Below are positions 1 to 11,991 of a stretch of 25,714 nt of DNA, piece by piece. The DNA is taken from the NCBI GenBank assembly GCA_002005505.1, contig KV908352.1:852012-877725 (forward strand), in the 5' to 3' direction. Every line of letters begins with the position of its first letter. Position 1 is the stretch's first letter. A model generated the notes under the pieces. The model was not told the origin of the DNA. It worked only from the letters and a program-made list of their open reading frames with translations, and searched no databases. The position numbers and the translations under genes are program-made. The DNA is from Botryococcus braunii. Its lineage: Eukaryota > Chlorophyta > Trebouxiophyceae.

Positions 1-140
1 GGCAGTGTACTTTGTGGCAGTTCCACCCTGTGGGGAATTAAGTTGTCCTCAATGAATGGGAATTAAATATGATGAAATAAGCATAAAAGGCCTTCTGCTT
101 GATAAATCTTGAATACTGGTTGATGTGGACGCAAATGCAG

Positions 141-293
141 GGATATTTGTCGGGGCCGGATTACGGCGGGAAGAAGACAGTGTTCATTCTCTTCATAAAT
201 GGCCGTCCCGTGGACTGTGCACCCCTGAAGAGAGCTCTGGAGTCTGCATACTCATCTGTCTTGCCAGCGTCTTCCAGGCCTTTCATATTCTTT
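141..293 (+). CDS. MLH1: MLH1 exon (end of N-terminal domain), DNA mismatch repair
   Basis: This exon encodes the end of the MutL transducer (second N-terminal) domain. The translation starts GYLSGPDYGGKKTVFILFIN and continues with GRPVDC, ALKRA-like and SSRPFIFF, which aligns residue for residue with the GYISN...KK...LFIN.RLVE region of eukaryotic MLH1. The acceptor is tgcag before 141 and the donor is GTGAGTG at 294, leaving phase 0. MLH1 pairs with a PMS1/PMS2-type partner to form MutL-alpha, which acts in the nucleus after MutS recognises a mismatch. Roughly 240 residues that normally precede this point, including the ATP-binding GHKL motifs, are not in the window and should lie to the left. 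The frame stays open upstream to about position 99, so a longer exon cannot be fully excluded. Confidence 0.9.
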
Positions 294-1416
294 GTGAGTG
301 CTCTGCTCATCCCATTGATTTGCAAGCATATGTGGGATAGCTTCTTGTTGTTAAGTTACAGCCATAGGCTCGAACCCTACCTTTGTGAAGGGTAAATGGC
401 CAAAGACATCATTGAAGAGTTCCTCCAGTTCTTCCATAGAGGATCCTCTATGGATCCTCATGTAACGTGTCTGATTCCTTCAGCCTTTTTGATTTAGTTC
501 GAACTTTTCCACTTTGCTTTGCCCTGTGTCATCATCCCTACCTTCAAGAGCGGAAAGTGCCCGCTTTGTCAACCCCGTTGGCTGCATTCAGCTAACTCAG
601 CAGCTCGTTCATTGTGGCAAGGATCTTAACAGCATTTTCTCTCAATGTAATCATACACCGCATCTCAAATTGCAGGCCTTCTAACATGGGTTGGATTACT
701 TATCTCCAGCAGTTTTCCGTCTGTCGAAAACACTTCTTGTTTTCTCTTGTCTGCAAATTTGCATTTACCGTTACAAGTCTACATTAAGCAACAATCACCC
801 AGTGTCTTCAAGAGTCTGGGAGAGGTAGGTATGACTCAGTATCACATAGGTGTCCAGATACAGCGTTTCCAAGGCTTTTCTTTGAACACCTTCGACTCCA
901 AGTATGTCTTGGGCTCCAAGGTATGGGAAAGTGAGAACAGGCCCTTTAGACAGCCTTCTCTCTAAGCAAACACGTTCATGGACATATGGGAGATATGTTT
1001 AACGGAGTGTATCTGGGACATGCAAAAGAGTACATGCATCTGCCTGTCAAGCAGTTACTTCTTGCCGGCTGGGACAGGGGAACTACTGCTCAGAGCAACC
1101 GGAAATCTCATACTTCATGATTGCTTGACGCGACACAAACTATTGGACGGTATTAAGTCCGAATTTTCAAATGTTTTCAAGTGGGGATTACTTGACTCAT
1201 GAAGTGTTTTGATAACTCTTGGAAGGGCTTCCAAACAGTCTTTCGCAAGGACGACACATGGGAGTGGACGCAAAATTTTGATATGACCAGTTGGGCAAAT
1301 TTTGATGGAGTTATAGATTGTCTAGATCTGGGCAAGAGCCATACCATGGACAATATATAAAGATCCTTTACATTGTAGTTCTTTGAAACGGGGTTTATGT
1401 GGACCTGTATGTATAG
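294..1416 (+). other. MLH1 intron
   Basis: The intron is bounded by GTGAGTG and tatag. It contains a perfect 20-bp palindrome at 434-453 and otherwise nothing I recognise. The short reading frames inside it (for example 747-965 and 978-1202) have no recognisable motifs. Confidence 0.8.
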
Positions 1417-1553
1417 GATGTAGAAATGCCGGGCAGCCAAGTGGACGTCAACTTGCACCCCACCAAGAGGGAAGTCGGCTTTCTACACCAAGATGCCCTC
1501 ATAGATGCCCTGGCTTCTGCTGTCCAGGAACAGCTCCTGTCATGCAATCAACA
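1417..1553 (+). CDS. MLH1: MLH1 exon with the conserved VNxHPTK motif
   Basis: The translation contains QVDVNLHPTKREVGFLHQDA followed by LIDALASAV, the hallmark of MLH1 (VDVNVHPTK.EV.FLHE). The lysine of HPTK contacts the ATP gamma-phosphate in the MutL family. Spliced to the previous exon, the spacing between the RPF motif and VDV is the same as in human MLH1, which fixes the acceptor (tatag, first codon GAT at 1417). The donor is taken as GTGTGT at 1554, leaving phase 2. This gives an SCNQQ-R junction that fits the next exon exactly. A donor two bases later would break the phase. Confidence 0.93.
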
Positions 1554-3001
<1,448 letters not shown>

Positions 3002-3139
3002 GCGAACATATTCCCAGAAGTTGCTGCCTGGAGCATCATCCATTGATGCATGCGAGGGCACAAGTGGCCGAACCGACCCGGAGGCGACAACTAAGCGGGA
3101 GAAAGCTGGAGGGGACTACAAGCTCGTGCGCACTGATAG
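3002..3139 (+). CDS. MLH1: MLH1 exon: linker start, TYSQKLLPG and KLVRTD motifs
   Basis: The exon begins with one base completing a Gln codon, then RTYSQKLLPGASS, matching the MLH1 segment that reads YFTQTLLPG in human. It ends GDYKLVRTD, matching the conserved (H)KMVRTDS/HQMVRTDS motif. The acceptor is ggcag before 3002 and the donor is GTATCT at 3140; the last Ser codon (AG/C) is split. Between the two motifs lies a short polar linker. These matches define the hinge between the ATPase half and the C-terminal dimerisation half of MLH1. Confidence 0.9.
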
Positions 3140-4143
3140 GTATCTCAGCTCATTCCCCTGGTCTACAAGCTCTTCAGGGCTCTACTTGTCTGCATGTTTT
3201 CTTTTTTGGCTACACATAAAGCTCAGCGTCTTTCCTGATGTATCTGTTCCTCCTCGTTGCTTTATGTTGCTTTTCCCATGTTATTCCATCAATTTTCCCT
3301 CCTTTAACCCTTCATGAAATGACTCTCTACCTCTTTCATTTCTTTCTTTTTTACCCTATGGTGTCCCCATGATCGGCTCATGCGTTTCCATCCAAATACC
3401 GGTAGGCTTTTTTCTTTTTTCTTTTTTTTTCTTTTTGTTTTGGGGGGGGGGGGGGGGGGGGCCTTCACCCCATGTCCTCCGGTGCCCACCAGTGCCAACC
3501 CATTCACATCGTGGACCTTCTCTGGTGTTTTGCTGATGTGGAGAGCACCATGATCCATCATGAGATAATGCTTGGGATGTCTTGCAGGCCGGTGCGAGTG
3601 TAAAGTATATTGGCCGTTGTTTCCAAAATGTCAGTTCTCAGAGGTGGAAACACATACTAATGATAAATATCTTCCAGTCAGGGGTGTGAACCTGCGTCAG
3701 ACCCACCCAGGCAGCAAGGTTTGTGTTACTTCAAGGACGGAGACTTGCTTCTGAAGTAGTGTTTCCCAATACTGATGAGAGTCCGGTTCCTCAGTCTGAG
3801 TTGGACTCTAAGGATGTGGCTTCATGGACATGAGGTTGACGGGGAACCTTTTATCAAAATCACTCGCCCCACCCTCTTTCCCAGGGCGCAGGTCTGCAGG
3901 GCCAAGACCCACAATGCCAGCCGTCTCAGCACAGCGATGCCTGGTGACGAGCACTTCCTCAAAGCAGGCAGGATGAGCAACATGACCAATTGTGTGCAAG
4001 TGGCCAGTTCGCAAGACCAGATAATCCCATTCCACTTTGCGACCTTTATGAAAAATTTACAGCCTATCATGACGTGTTTCAACCAACTTTCAAGCAGGAA
4101 AGGGGTTGCTTTGCACTTGAAGCTATTTGGGGGGTGTACACAG
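3140..4143 (+). other. MLH1 intron with homopolymer runs
   Basis: The intron runs from GTATCT to cacag. It contains a T-rich stretch followed by an uninterrupted run of about 20 G at 3442-3461. A 193-codon frame that covers 3775-4356 has no recognisable motifs and conflicts with the well-supported exon at 4144. Confidence 0.75.
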
Positions 4144-4269
4144 CCGAGCCCAGACAATGGAGCGCTTTCTTGTGGCACGCCCATCTGGAGATTTCTTGCC
4201 AGAGGGCAGTACAAACCCTCAGGAGAATCCGTCAGCTGCTGCAGTTGCATTGGCTGCTGCACCCCGCAG
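4144..4269 (+). CDS. MLH1: MLH1 exon: linker, ERFLVARP motif
   Basis: Joined to the previous exon by a split Ser codon, the protein continues with RAQTMERFL after RTDS. This has the same spacing as the RTDSREQKLDAFL segment of human MLH1 and the plant RTDS...LHAFLQP segment. The rest (VARPSGDFLPEGSTN, then an Ala-rich stretch) is disordered linker. The acceptor is cacag before 4144 and the donor is GTTACA after cgcag at 4270, leaving phase 2. The next exon begins in the matching phase, so no extra exon is needed between them. Confidence 0.83.
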
Positions 4270-5040
4270 GTTACACTTTTTGTGTTGCATCAGGGTCCCC
4301 GTACTTGCTGGCCCCCCAACCCCCTTAGTGGGACCTCGGACTTGTTTTGGGGTTAGTGGAAAAATGCCCTTTCACCGCAGTGATACAGTGAGAGGGGGGA
4401 AGGAATGGAGGGAGGGACAGAGAGGGAGGGAGGGAGGGGGTTACACAACTCCCCCCCCCCCCCCCCCCAACACTCACACAGAGATTGGGGGTCGGGGAGG
4501 GATGGAGGGAGAGGGGGGAAGAGAGGGGGAGAGAGAGAAAGCGAGGGGGGTGGGGGGAGAGAGAGAAAGAGAGGGGGGTGGGGGGGGGGGGAGAGAGAGA
4601 GAGAGATACTGGATCCCACTCACGTGCAAGGATTCTCCCCCCCCTCCCCCCCCCCCTCCTTGTTTCTTGCCCCCTTACTACCTCTCTGTCTCGTGGATTC
4701 CATGACATAACGTCCTCTAGCTTGAGCTCTCGCACACGTGGCCCCGATGACTAGGACGACCAAGCTTCTTCAGCAGGATGGGGTCATTGCGGATGGGGAT
4801 GACGGCACCTTGATCCGCATTTGCTTGTCATGGTGAATTGTACATGCCCCCCCCCCCCTCTTCCCATTCCTCCCTCCCTCCCTCCCAAGTTCCTTCACCT
4901 CAGGCTCGCGCTCGCGCGCGCACACACACACATGACCAGGGGTATGGAGGAGGATGGAGAGAAATCTAGAGCGGAGGCGCTGTCACTAGTTTTGGATATT
5001 CTGTAGTGAAGGCACAACTGGGCATGTGTGGGAGTCACAG
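4270..5040 (+). other. MLH1 intron with purine- and pyrimidine-rich tracts
   Basis: The intron runs from GTTACA to cacag. It contains a strongly purine-rich GA/GGGA tract at about 4387-4606, interrupted by a C run at 4450-4468, then C-rich runs at 4636-4658 and 4847-4890. No gene was recognised. Confidence 0.75.
4387..4606 (+). repeat. Purine-rich (GA/GGGA)n tract
   Basis: G and A dominate the plus strand here, with several GGGGGG runs and a run of about 19 C in the middle. It is a low-complexity intronic tract, and the Arg/Glu/Gly-rich and Ser/Pro-rich frames on either strand are artefacts. Confidence 0.9.
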
Positions 5041-5240
5041 GCGGGGCGGGGTGCACAAGCCCTTGGAGGCCATGGGCTTGGGGGACATACAACCTGGGCT
5101 GGCGCTGCTGCAGACACATAGCGAAGGGGGCCTGGGCATGGCTGCTCGGGCAGTCCGTCAGAATAAGAACCCTAATCCTGGCTGCCAGCTGACCAGCATC
5201 CAAGAGCTACTCCAGGAGGTAGAGCGCTCCTTTCATCAAG
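5041..5240 (+). CDS. MLH1: MLH1 exon: start of C-terminal dimerisation domain
   Basis: The end of this exon encodes AVRQNKNPNP then CQLTSIQELLQEVERSFHQG. That matches the LTSIKELQEEI (human) and LSSVQEL (plant) opening of the MLH1 C-terminal domain, which mediates pairing with PMS-type proteins. The first half (HKPLEAMGLGDIQPG and following) is low-conservation linker. The acceptor cacag before 5041 gives the phase required by the exon ending at 4269. The donor GTCTGG at 5241 splits a Gly codon. A later acceptor, ctgctgcag at about 5110, is the main alternative for the left border. Confidence 0.88.
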
Positions 5241-5305
5241 GTCTGGCCCACTCCGTCACCATTGCGGACCCTCTTTGTCTGCCTCTCGCCCACCCGTCTG
5301 GCCTG

Positions 5306-5377
<72 letters not shown>

Positions 5378-5941
5378 ATGTGTGTGGGTGGGTGTGTGCG
5401 TGTGCGCGCGCTTGGGGAGGAGGCGTCACGGCATGTATATGTTTTTGTGTGTAGCAGGTTGGTATATCTGTATATGTGTGCATGTGTGCACATGGTTCTT
5501 TGAGCATGGGGGGAGGGGGGGGACAATCAGCGGTTGTCCCCCCCCTTTTGGCATATGTGATGAGACATGACTTCAAGGTTCATATAGAGAAGTTGGACTT
5601 CCAAGTGCAGATTGCGATGATCGCGTATGTGCGCGCATGTGTGTGTGTCAGTGTCTGTGTCTGTGTGACGATGTATGTGTTTGAATATGTGTGTGTATGT
5701 GAGTGTGTGTGTGTGTGCGTGCGCGCGGGAGAGAGAGAGAGTGAGAGAGAAGGGGGTTGTGGGAGGGGGGGAGGGAGGTGGGAGAGAGGGAGGGAGGGAG
5801 AGAGAAGGCGGGGCTAGAGCACTGGGGGCATGCCCTCTGATGCTTACGGCAAGGGAGCATGCCTTTGAGGAGGGATTCCCGGCTGTGTTGGTGACAACTT
5901 ATCATTGCACAGGCGCTCAAGGTGTGTTTGGAGTGGGTTAG
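5241..5941 (+). other. MLH1 intron with (GT)n tracts
   Basis: The intron runs from GTCTGG to gttag. It holds the (GT)n microsatellite at 5309-5376, a looser GT/GC-rich stretch at about 5628-5730 and a GA-rich stretch to about 5812. No coding signal was recognised. Confidence 0.75.
5309..5376 (+). repeat. (GT)n microsatellite
   Basis: An uninterrupted TG repeat of 34 units, intronic in MLH1. Confidence 0.97.
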
Positions 5942-6177
5942 GCTTGGGGGAGGTGGTAAAAGGCCACATCTTCGTGGGAATGGCAAACTCCATCCTTGCG
6001 TTGTTGCAGTACGGTACTTGCCTCTACTTGGTGGATGCATCTGCCCTGTCACGCGAGATGTTCTATCAGCAGGTCTTGCGTCGTTTTGAGAATTTCAGTA
6101 GGATCCTGATCGGGGACACGCCAAGCATTCGAACTTTGGCTCTGCTTGCTCTGCGCAACCCTGACTTCTTTCTGGAG
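5942..6177 (+). CDS. MLH1: MLH1 exon: core of the C-terminal domain
   Basis: The translation runs LGEVVKGHIFVGMANS, LLQYGTCLYLVDASALSREM, FYQQVLRRFENFSRI and LALLALRNPDFFLE. It aligns with the human segment HSFVGCVN...KLYLLNTTKLSEELFYQ and even better with the plant form (YVGMA, MYQQTLRRFAHF). The domain folds with the PMS partner to build the MutL-alpha heterodimer. The acceptor gttag before 5942 completes the split Gly codon. I place the donor at GTGTGT (6178), because the loop that follows then has the family length. A textbook GTAAGT at 6232 is also in phase 0 and would add 18 residues. Confidence 0.92.
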
Positions 6178-6277
6178 GTGTGTTCTCTCCTCTTGCTGAA
6201 GAGTGTGCGCGAGTGGCATGACCTGCTGAGTGTAAGTTCGTGCGTGCATCTGCATACACGCTCTCACATGTGTGTGT

Positions 6278-6351
<74 letters not shown>

Positions 6352-8273
6352 ATGCTCATGTAAGTGCTATAATGTGCACACACATGAGCGCGGGGGTGTG
6401 TGAATGGTTTTGCTAAATCCATCTACAGGACATGTTTAATGATGCAGTTCATGTTATTGGCCCTTGTTCCACAGGCATCTTTCCCTCCCTCTGATATGAA
6501 GTTGGTGTACTTCACGTAATGTATCCTGCCCTTGTCTTTATGACAGTTCACTTGCCCGTGGAGCTGTCTGCTGTCTCAGTGCCTGTGAGCATGCTTTGCC
6601 TACTTGTCTGTACCATGCAAGTGCATGTATGGGGTCGGGCAAACGTTCATGGGATTTGCAGAGTGTTGTTGATCGTGCATGCCCACCCCTCATTGTGGCA
6701 GCACCAATGCATCCTTTAGGATTCTTCCATGTCTCACTTTGCGTGCATGAATGTTGTTTGTGGATAGTTAGAACTTTGTGAGAGCTTCCTTACTGCGCTC
6801 GTTTCCATCCCATTCTGTCATCTTTGAAAAGAGGGGGAGAGAGCAGTGGACTCAAACCTACCGTACAGTTGTTTCAGTTGTCCTCACGGCACCTTCTTGT
6901 GGTCCATGCCAAACCCATGCTGCTCTGTAAGTGTGGCTTGGATTCTGCTGTGCATGGTCCCGTCCTTGCTTCGTTTTCCATCATGCTCCTTGATTGCGAA
7001 ATAGTTGCCTTGATGACACCACCACTGTGTGAGCAATCCCGGTTGGTTGATAAGTCACTGAGTAGCTATATGGGTAGGAGTCCTGTCATACCGGACAATG
7101 AGTATTGTGTCGTCGTTCTGCATGTTCCTTCCTCCATAACAGGTGCTATAACAGGTGTTTCTTGGTGCCCATGCTGACCAGCTTGGTGAGGGTGAATGGC
7201 ATGTAAAGGTTGCCCCAGAGAGGATGTCAGGCTCTGGCGGTGTTGAGAAGGAGGTGTTGCTCTATAATTTTGATGGTGCATGGGTTTGAAAAGCCTGAAG
7301 TCTACACATGTTCAGAACTAGGAAAACTGTAGAGGAACCCTCAAACCCTTGGAAGGTTGATAGTCTCATCCCTGAATGAAGTGGAGGAGGCATATTTGGG
7401 AAGTCCGGTGCTTTCCTTACCTGCATCGCCTCTCCTTGTCCATTGGATGAAGCTTCTTTATGTGTATGGGCAATGGTAGTGAGATGTCTGTGTGCCACTG
7501 TCTTCATAAACCTCACCGTGATTACTTAAATCCGTTCTAAACCCCCAACCCCCCCCCCTTACGTTGTTGGCGGGGTGGGGCAATGTGGACGGTTCTCTGG
7601 AAGCATTAGATGGTGGAGATAGAAATGCAAGTTACAGTGGCGTGGAGTTGGGTGAGTACAAAAGTGGGGGAAGAGGAGTGGGGTTGAGTCCTGTTGTACT
7701 TTGGCTATTTTCCACAATGACACTCATGAATGAACCAAATCGTGCAATTTGAAATTCATGCTATTGCTCAAGAATGCCCTTCCATTGCACTTAGCAGTCC
7801 CATGAAAATCTCTACTTAAAAGCACATTTTCCACAGGTCTCTGGCACAGCTTAGTTAGGGGGTCCCCGGTCAGTCCAACCCCTGGCCAATGTCGTGCTCC
7901 TCTACTGTTGACCGTGGGCTGGCAAGGCCCTTACAAACCCCTCTCCCGCCCCCCCCCCTTCCGTCCCCCAGGGCTGAGGGCAATGGCTGTGCCATCTGGG
8001 TCTTGTGTAAGCGCTAGAATCTTCTCAGACAGGCTATAGCTCCTGAGGGGAAACCCATCCACACGCATGAGGTTTGTCAGGGGGTTGCAAGGGATTCTCA
8101 GGGAAATGATGCACACCCTGTTTGTGGATGTGTTCTGTCGCGATTGGTAAGAAGGAAGGATAGACACGGAGGGCAGAGGGTCCAAGACTGACGGGTGTTG
8201 GGCACATGGAGTTGGGCCTTCAGTAAAAGCAGCCATGATGCTTTCATTTGACGGGGGATTATACTTTTTGCAG
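6178..8273 (+). other. MLH1 intron (about 2.1 kb)
   Basis: The intron ends at ttttgcag. It includes the (GT)n tract at 6269-6349. The rest is ordinary-looking sequence with short frames on both strands and no recognisable protein motif. Confidence 0.75.
6269..6349 (+). repeat. (GT)n microsatellite
   Basis: About 40 TG units with one TC interruption, located just downstream of the alternative GTAAGT donor of the MLH1 exon. Confidence 0.97.
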
Positions 8274-8519
8274 TCAGTGGTGGACGGAGGACCTGTGGAA
8301 GAGGTGGCAGATATGATCGAGAAGTTGCTTAAGACCAAGGCGGAACTGCTATTGGAATGCGCTGGGGTTGAGATTGATGGGCACGGGTGTCTGACAGCCC
8401 TCCCTGCCATCATTGATCATTATGTGCCTGATTTAGACCGTCTCCCTAGTCTGGTCATCCGCCTCGCTCAGGATGTGGACTGGAGCGATGAAAAATCATG
8501 CTTTTCCTCTCTTGCTCAG
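8274..8519 (+). CDS. MLH1: MLH1 exon: C-terminal domain, LLKTKAELL to DEKSCF
   Basis: An 82-codon exon with phase 0 at both ends. It reads VVDGGPVEEVADMIEKLLKT, KAELL, VEIDGHG, LPAIIDHYVPDLDRLPSLVI and RLAQDVDWSDEKSCF. These match the human blocks LKKKAEMLADYFSLEID, LLIDNYVPPLEGLP and LRLATEVNWDEEKECF, and the plant DEKSCF form. The acceptor is ttttgcag before 8274 and the donor is GTACTC after gctcag. This is one of the most conserved parts of MLH1 and lies in the PMS-interaction surface. Confidence 0.95.
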
Positions 8520-8731
8520 GTACTCGTTCCCTCCTCCATCGTTTGTCTCTCGCTCTTCAACTCTTCTCGTTTCCGTCACTCTCTAACACTGATCGATGTT
8601 TAGCCGTCCCTCGCGTTCAAAGACTTCTTCTCTAATGCCGGCATTTTTTGGGTTTATGGTGGTCAGTAGCCATCAATACCCGAAATGAACTTATTCATTG
8701 CACGATGTTCATCAGCTCGTCATTTTACATT

Positions 8732-8794
8732 TTGCTGGTAGTGGATACATCACTGCCTCAATTCATCAACAATTCATACTGGCCGGCACATCAC
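8732..8794 (+). repeat. 63-bp direct repeat, copy 1
   Basis: The stretch from ttgctggtagtgga to actggccggcacatc recurs at 8990-9052 with a few differences. Each copy is directly followed by a (CT)n tract, so unit plus tract appears duplicated in tandem with a period of about 258 bp. Confidence 0.9.
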
Positions 8795-8809
8795 ACACAC
8801 ACAGACAGA

Positions 8810-8811
<2 letters not shown>

Positions 8812-8887
<76 letters not shown>

Positions 8888-8891
8888 CCTC

Positions 8892-8975
<84 letters not shown>
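8812..8975 (+). repeat. (CT)n microsatellite with a C-rich break
   Basis: Two CT runs (8812-8878 and 8902-8975) are separated by a C-rich segment. It is intronic in MLH1. Confidence 0.95.
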
Positions 8976-8981
<6 letters not shown>

Positions 8982-8989
8982 CTCTCTCT

Positions 8990-9052
8990 TGCTGGTAGTG
9001 GACACATCACTGCCTACCAAATTCCATCAAAAATTCATACTGGCCGGCACAT
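8990..9052 (+). repeat. 63-bp direct repeat, copy 2
   Basis: The second copy of the unit at 8732-8794; it shares ttcatactggccggcacatc. It is again followed by (CT)n. Confidence 0.9.
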
Positions 9053-9054
9053 CC

Positions 9055-9320
<266 letters not shown>

Positions 9321-9710
9321 TCCCTCCCGCACATAGTGTACCGCAATTCAACCAGGAAGATGCCGTCACCATACATGGTTTTGAACGCTGCATGTCTGCT
9401 GCTAGAGCATCTCTCTCTGATCCCCCGCCCACCTTGTCCTCCCCCATGTGCCTGCTTGTCCTCCCGAACAAGTGGGTTAGACCATGATGATCATAACACG
9501 TTTCTTGAAGATGCATCTGGTGACTCTATACAATGGGAGTGTAACTTAAGCATACAGTTTAGTGTGTTTGCTGTTATTTCTGTGAGGATGATGGCGTTGT
9601 TTTTGACGTGGTACTTGAGCTTTAGCTGCTGCTTATTGATCAGACAATGTCTTTCTCGTTCAGGCCCGCTCCCTGGATGTGTTCCCAGTTTGACCGGGTG
9701 AGCGGCACAG

Positions 9711-10415
9711 GTCCTAGCAGACTTTTATAAGATACAACCTCCACTGTTGCCGAGATCTGGCGAGACTGGAAAAGGAGACCATGACAGCAGTGAGATTGAT
9801 GAGGAAGAGATCAAGGAATTGCTTGCCCAGGACAACAGCCAGCACTCTGCAGCTTTTCCAGATTTTGCTGACAACAAGGCCCCCAATGTTAGAGCCCTAG
9901 ATGAAACCGGGAATCTGAGGAATGTGAATCTGGGTGAGGAGGTACGGGAAGATTTTTCTATAGATTTATTGGGGATCCAGGACATAAGTGACCCCCCGCG
10001 ACCCTTGACAGACCAGGCGGAAGTAGTGGGTATGGGCGAGGACCTCAAAATTGAAGGTTATTGCTCTCCCGGGCAGAGGTCAGTAAAGCGGAGGAAGTTG
10101 AGCGGCAGTAACAGCTTAGAGGCAACAGTATTGGTTCCGCAACCTCTGCAGGAGAGCAACAGAATAACAGAAAAGATATTCTACAGCAAGGATGAGGTCC
10201 TTGGCAGGGCACCCAAAAGAAGCTTGCAGACGAGGGAAGAAAGCAGAGGTGATGCTCAGAAAGTGGCAGAATCAGACATGATTAGGACAGGAGCCAGACC
10301 TGAAAAGGGGAGTACAGATGAGGCTGCTGCACTCTTCCTCATGCCAAGGGGGTTTGACGATGCCATGGCGGCACAGAGTGAAGACAAATCATCTACAATG
10401 GAGTCCTTCAGGAAA
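9711..10415 (+). CDS. MLH1: MLH1 exon with a long acidic insert
   Basis: The start VLADFYKIQPPLLPRSG matches the plant MLH1 segment IGNFYAMHPPLLPNPSG, which directly follows the DEKSCF block. The acceptor cacag before 9711 gives the required phase 0. After that the frame stays open to a stop at 10518-10520. It encodes acidic, polar, probably disordered sequence (EIDEEEIKELLAQ) with a basic cluster SVKRRKLS that resembles a nuclear localisation signal. In human and plant MLH1 this region is a few dozen residues. Here it is roughly 200 or more. The right border is uncertain: in-phase donors are GTACGG at 10416 (used here) and GTAACA at 10506. Confidence 0.8.
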
Positions 10416-10741
10416 GTACGGACCCCTCTCGTATATTTACAACACGAGCAACGGAATGCAGGGGATCATGTGACAGGATCTCACCGGTTATGTAATGTGG
10501 CATGTGTAACACAAGGCTGACTGTCACATCTTCACCCTTTTTCTTTCAGGGGACATAGTCTTCCATTTTCAAACACGCGGTCTGGCTATCTTGTCCGTAG
10601 GTTTTGCGGGGGAGGGGGATGGCTGGTCACGTGGGTGTGTGTGCATGTATGTATGTTCAAGTGTTATGTCTTTCTTTCGCAGGTATTCGGGGTTCTGCTC
10701 GGGCCATATAACACGTCCCTCCCCCTTTATCACCCCCCCCC

Positions 10742-10780
<39 letters not shown>

Positions 10781-11066
10781 CACACGCGCGCGCGCGCGTA
10801 CGCATGCACGCGCATCAACATTTATGTTTACATTTGTGGTTTGAGGAATTTGTGAGGGACCTTAGTCTGCAAAAGGCGGCATGGCTTCTCAGTCACCAGT
10901 CAGTGGTCCCATGGGCATCAATGATTTATTTGAACTTTGTTAGCTCGGCTGAGGTGGACCTGCTGCTGGTTTTTAAGGAGTGTGTGAGGTTTGGATAGAA
11001 GGGGACCATTGCAATTAGCTTTTGAATTCTAATTCACCTTGCCGCCTGACGGGTGGTGGGTCATAG
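10416..11066 (+). other. MLH1 intron (left border uncertain)
   Basis: The intron contains a (CA)n tract followed by CG repeats at 10745-10798. Several AG sites preceded by pyrimidines (for example ctttcag before 10550) could mark additional small exons, but none gives recognisable MLH1 sequence. Confidence 0.55.
10745..10798 (+). repeat. (CA)n / (CG)n microsatellite
   Basis: CA units from 10745 grade into a short alternating CG run ending near 10798. Both are alternating purine-pyrimidine DNA. Confidence 0.93.
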
Positions 11067-11195
11067 GCCAAAGGACTTCCCCACGCGGGTGATGAGACTG
11101 GTGAAGGCGTTAACTTGGCTAACGGAGGTGGAGCAAAGGAAGCGGAGTCAGAAGGGCGAAAACAGTGGCCCACACGGGAGTGGACCATAGAACAT
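11067..11195 (+). CDS. MLH1: MLH1 exon ending REWTIEH
   Basis: The last codons read KQWPTREWTIEH, matching the plant AQREWSIQH and the human WKWTVEH motif that precedes the final helix-strand of MLH1. The donor is GTACGT at 11196, phase 0. The acceptor is probably catag before 11067, because a TAG stop lies in frame immediately upstream. The first half of the exon is Gly/Glu-rich and unconserved, so this border is less sure than the donor. Confidence 0.82.
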
Positions 11196-11991
11196 GTACG
11201 TATCAGTCAACTTACCCCTTGTCTCATTACCTTTGGTGCTTTGGACACTTAATGTGACACTCCACGGGGCCATCTAGTTAAGTGTGCTCATGATAGAGAA
11301 GACGACTTGCTGAAATCTCCAAAGGCTTTTTCATACGTAAGATTGGCAAACAAGTCCGAATCTATATGCTCAACGCTCTGTTTCTTGTATTGACCACACA
11401 CATTTCCACAAGAGCACCTTGTGCAGCTTCAATAACAAGGGATGTGTGTAGCATCATTCAAAAGCTATTCCATATGTTTGATGTACCAAAAAGAAATCAA
11501 AGCAAAACAAATGATGATGTCAAAACAATACATCCACACGAGTGCGCCCACATTATTAAACAAAATCGTCTTGTATATATACATACACCCTCTACGTCTT
11601 ACCAGCTTGCCTCTGAGGATGAACTGTTCGTAAGAAATAGAGCGTGCATGTACCACCATAAGATTAGGAGCTTAAGAACCTTTCAGCTTCTCTACTGAAA
11701 CTAACATTCAAAGACGGTGGCTGGAACTATGGCAGAGACTGGCCATGCAGCTGGATGTATGTGAATGTTAAGTTTGAGAAGGTGACCTCACAACATTAGG
11801 AGATGCTCAATGCCACTAGCCCCTGTCCCGTACACAGCTGTCCCTGCTTGGAAGCTAAATCATTTAGTTAGAATGGCACATCTGATGGTCATTGGCTGGA
11901 ACTTTGCCAGTTCAGTGTCGCCCCGTCCGGACCCCTAACTGAAGACACCCCAAGTGCCTTCATGCTTCACACTGAACAGTGCATGGTGCAG
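11196..11991 (+). other. MLH1 last intron
   Basis: The intron runs from GTACGT to gtgcag. It includes a 110-codon frame at 11366-11698 with no recognisable motif, which I treat as non-coding. Confidence 0.75.

Noticed and set aside
3775..4356. 193-codon plus-strand frame
   Set aside because: It has no recognisable motif, and a different frame at 4144-4269 is a convincing MLH1 exon with matching splice phases.
5309..6349. Possible CRISPR or regularly spaced repeats
   Set aside because: The repeats are simple dinucleotide tracts without spacers, in a eukaryotic intron.
9330..9420. HIVYRN and HGFERC resemblances to the MLH1 C-terminus
   Set aside because: They are short chance matches in different frames. 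The real final exons are at 11067-11195 and 11992-12108.
10540..10998. Extra MLH1 exons after ctttcag and ctttcgcag sites
   Set aside because: The translations do not resemble MLH1, and the flanking exons are already compatible in phase. They could still be small lineage-specific exons.
11366..11698. 110-codon plus-strand frame in the last MLH1 intron
   Set aside because: No motif, no similarity that I recognise, and it lies between two exons that join perfectly without it.
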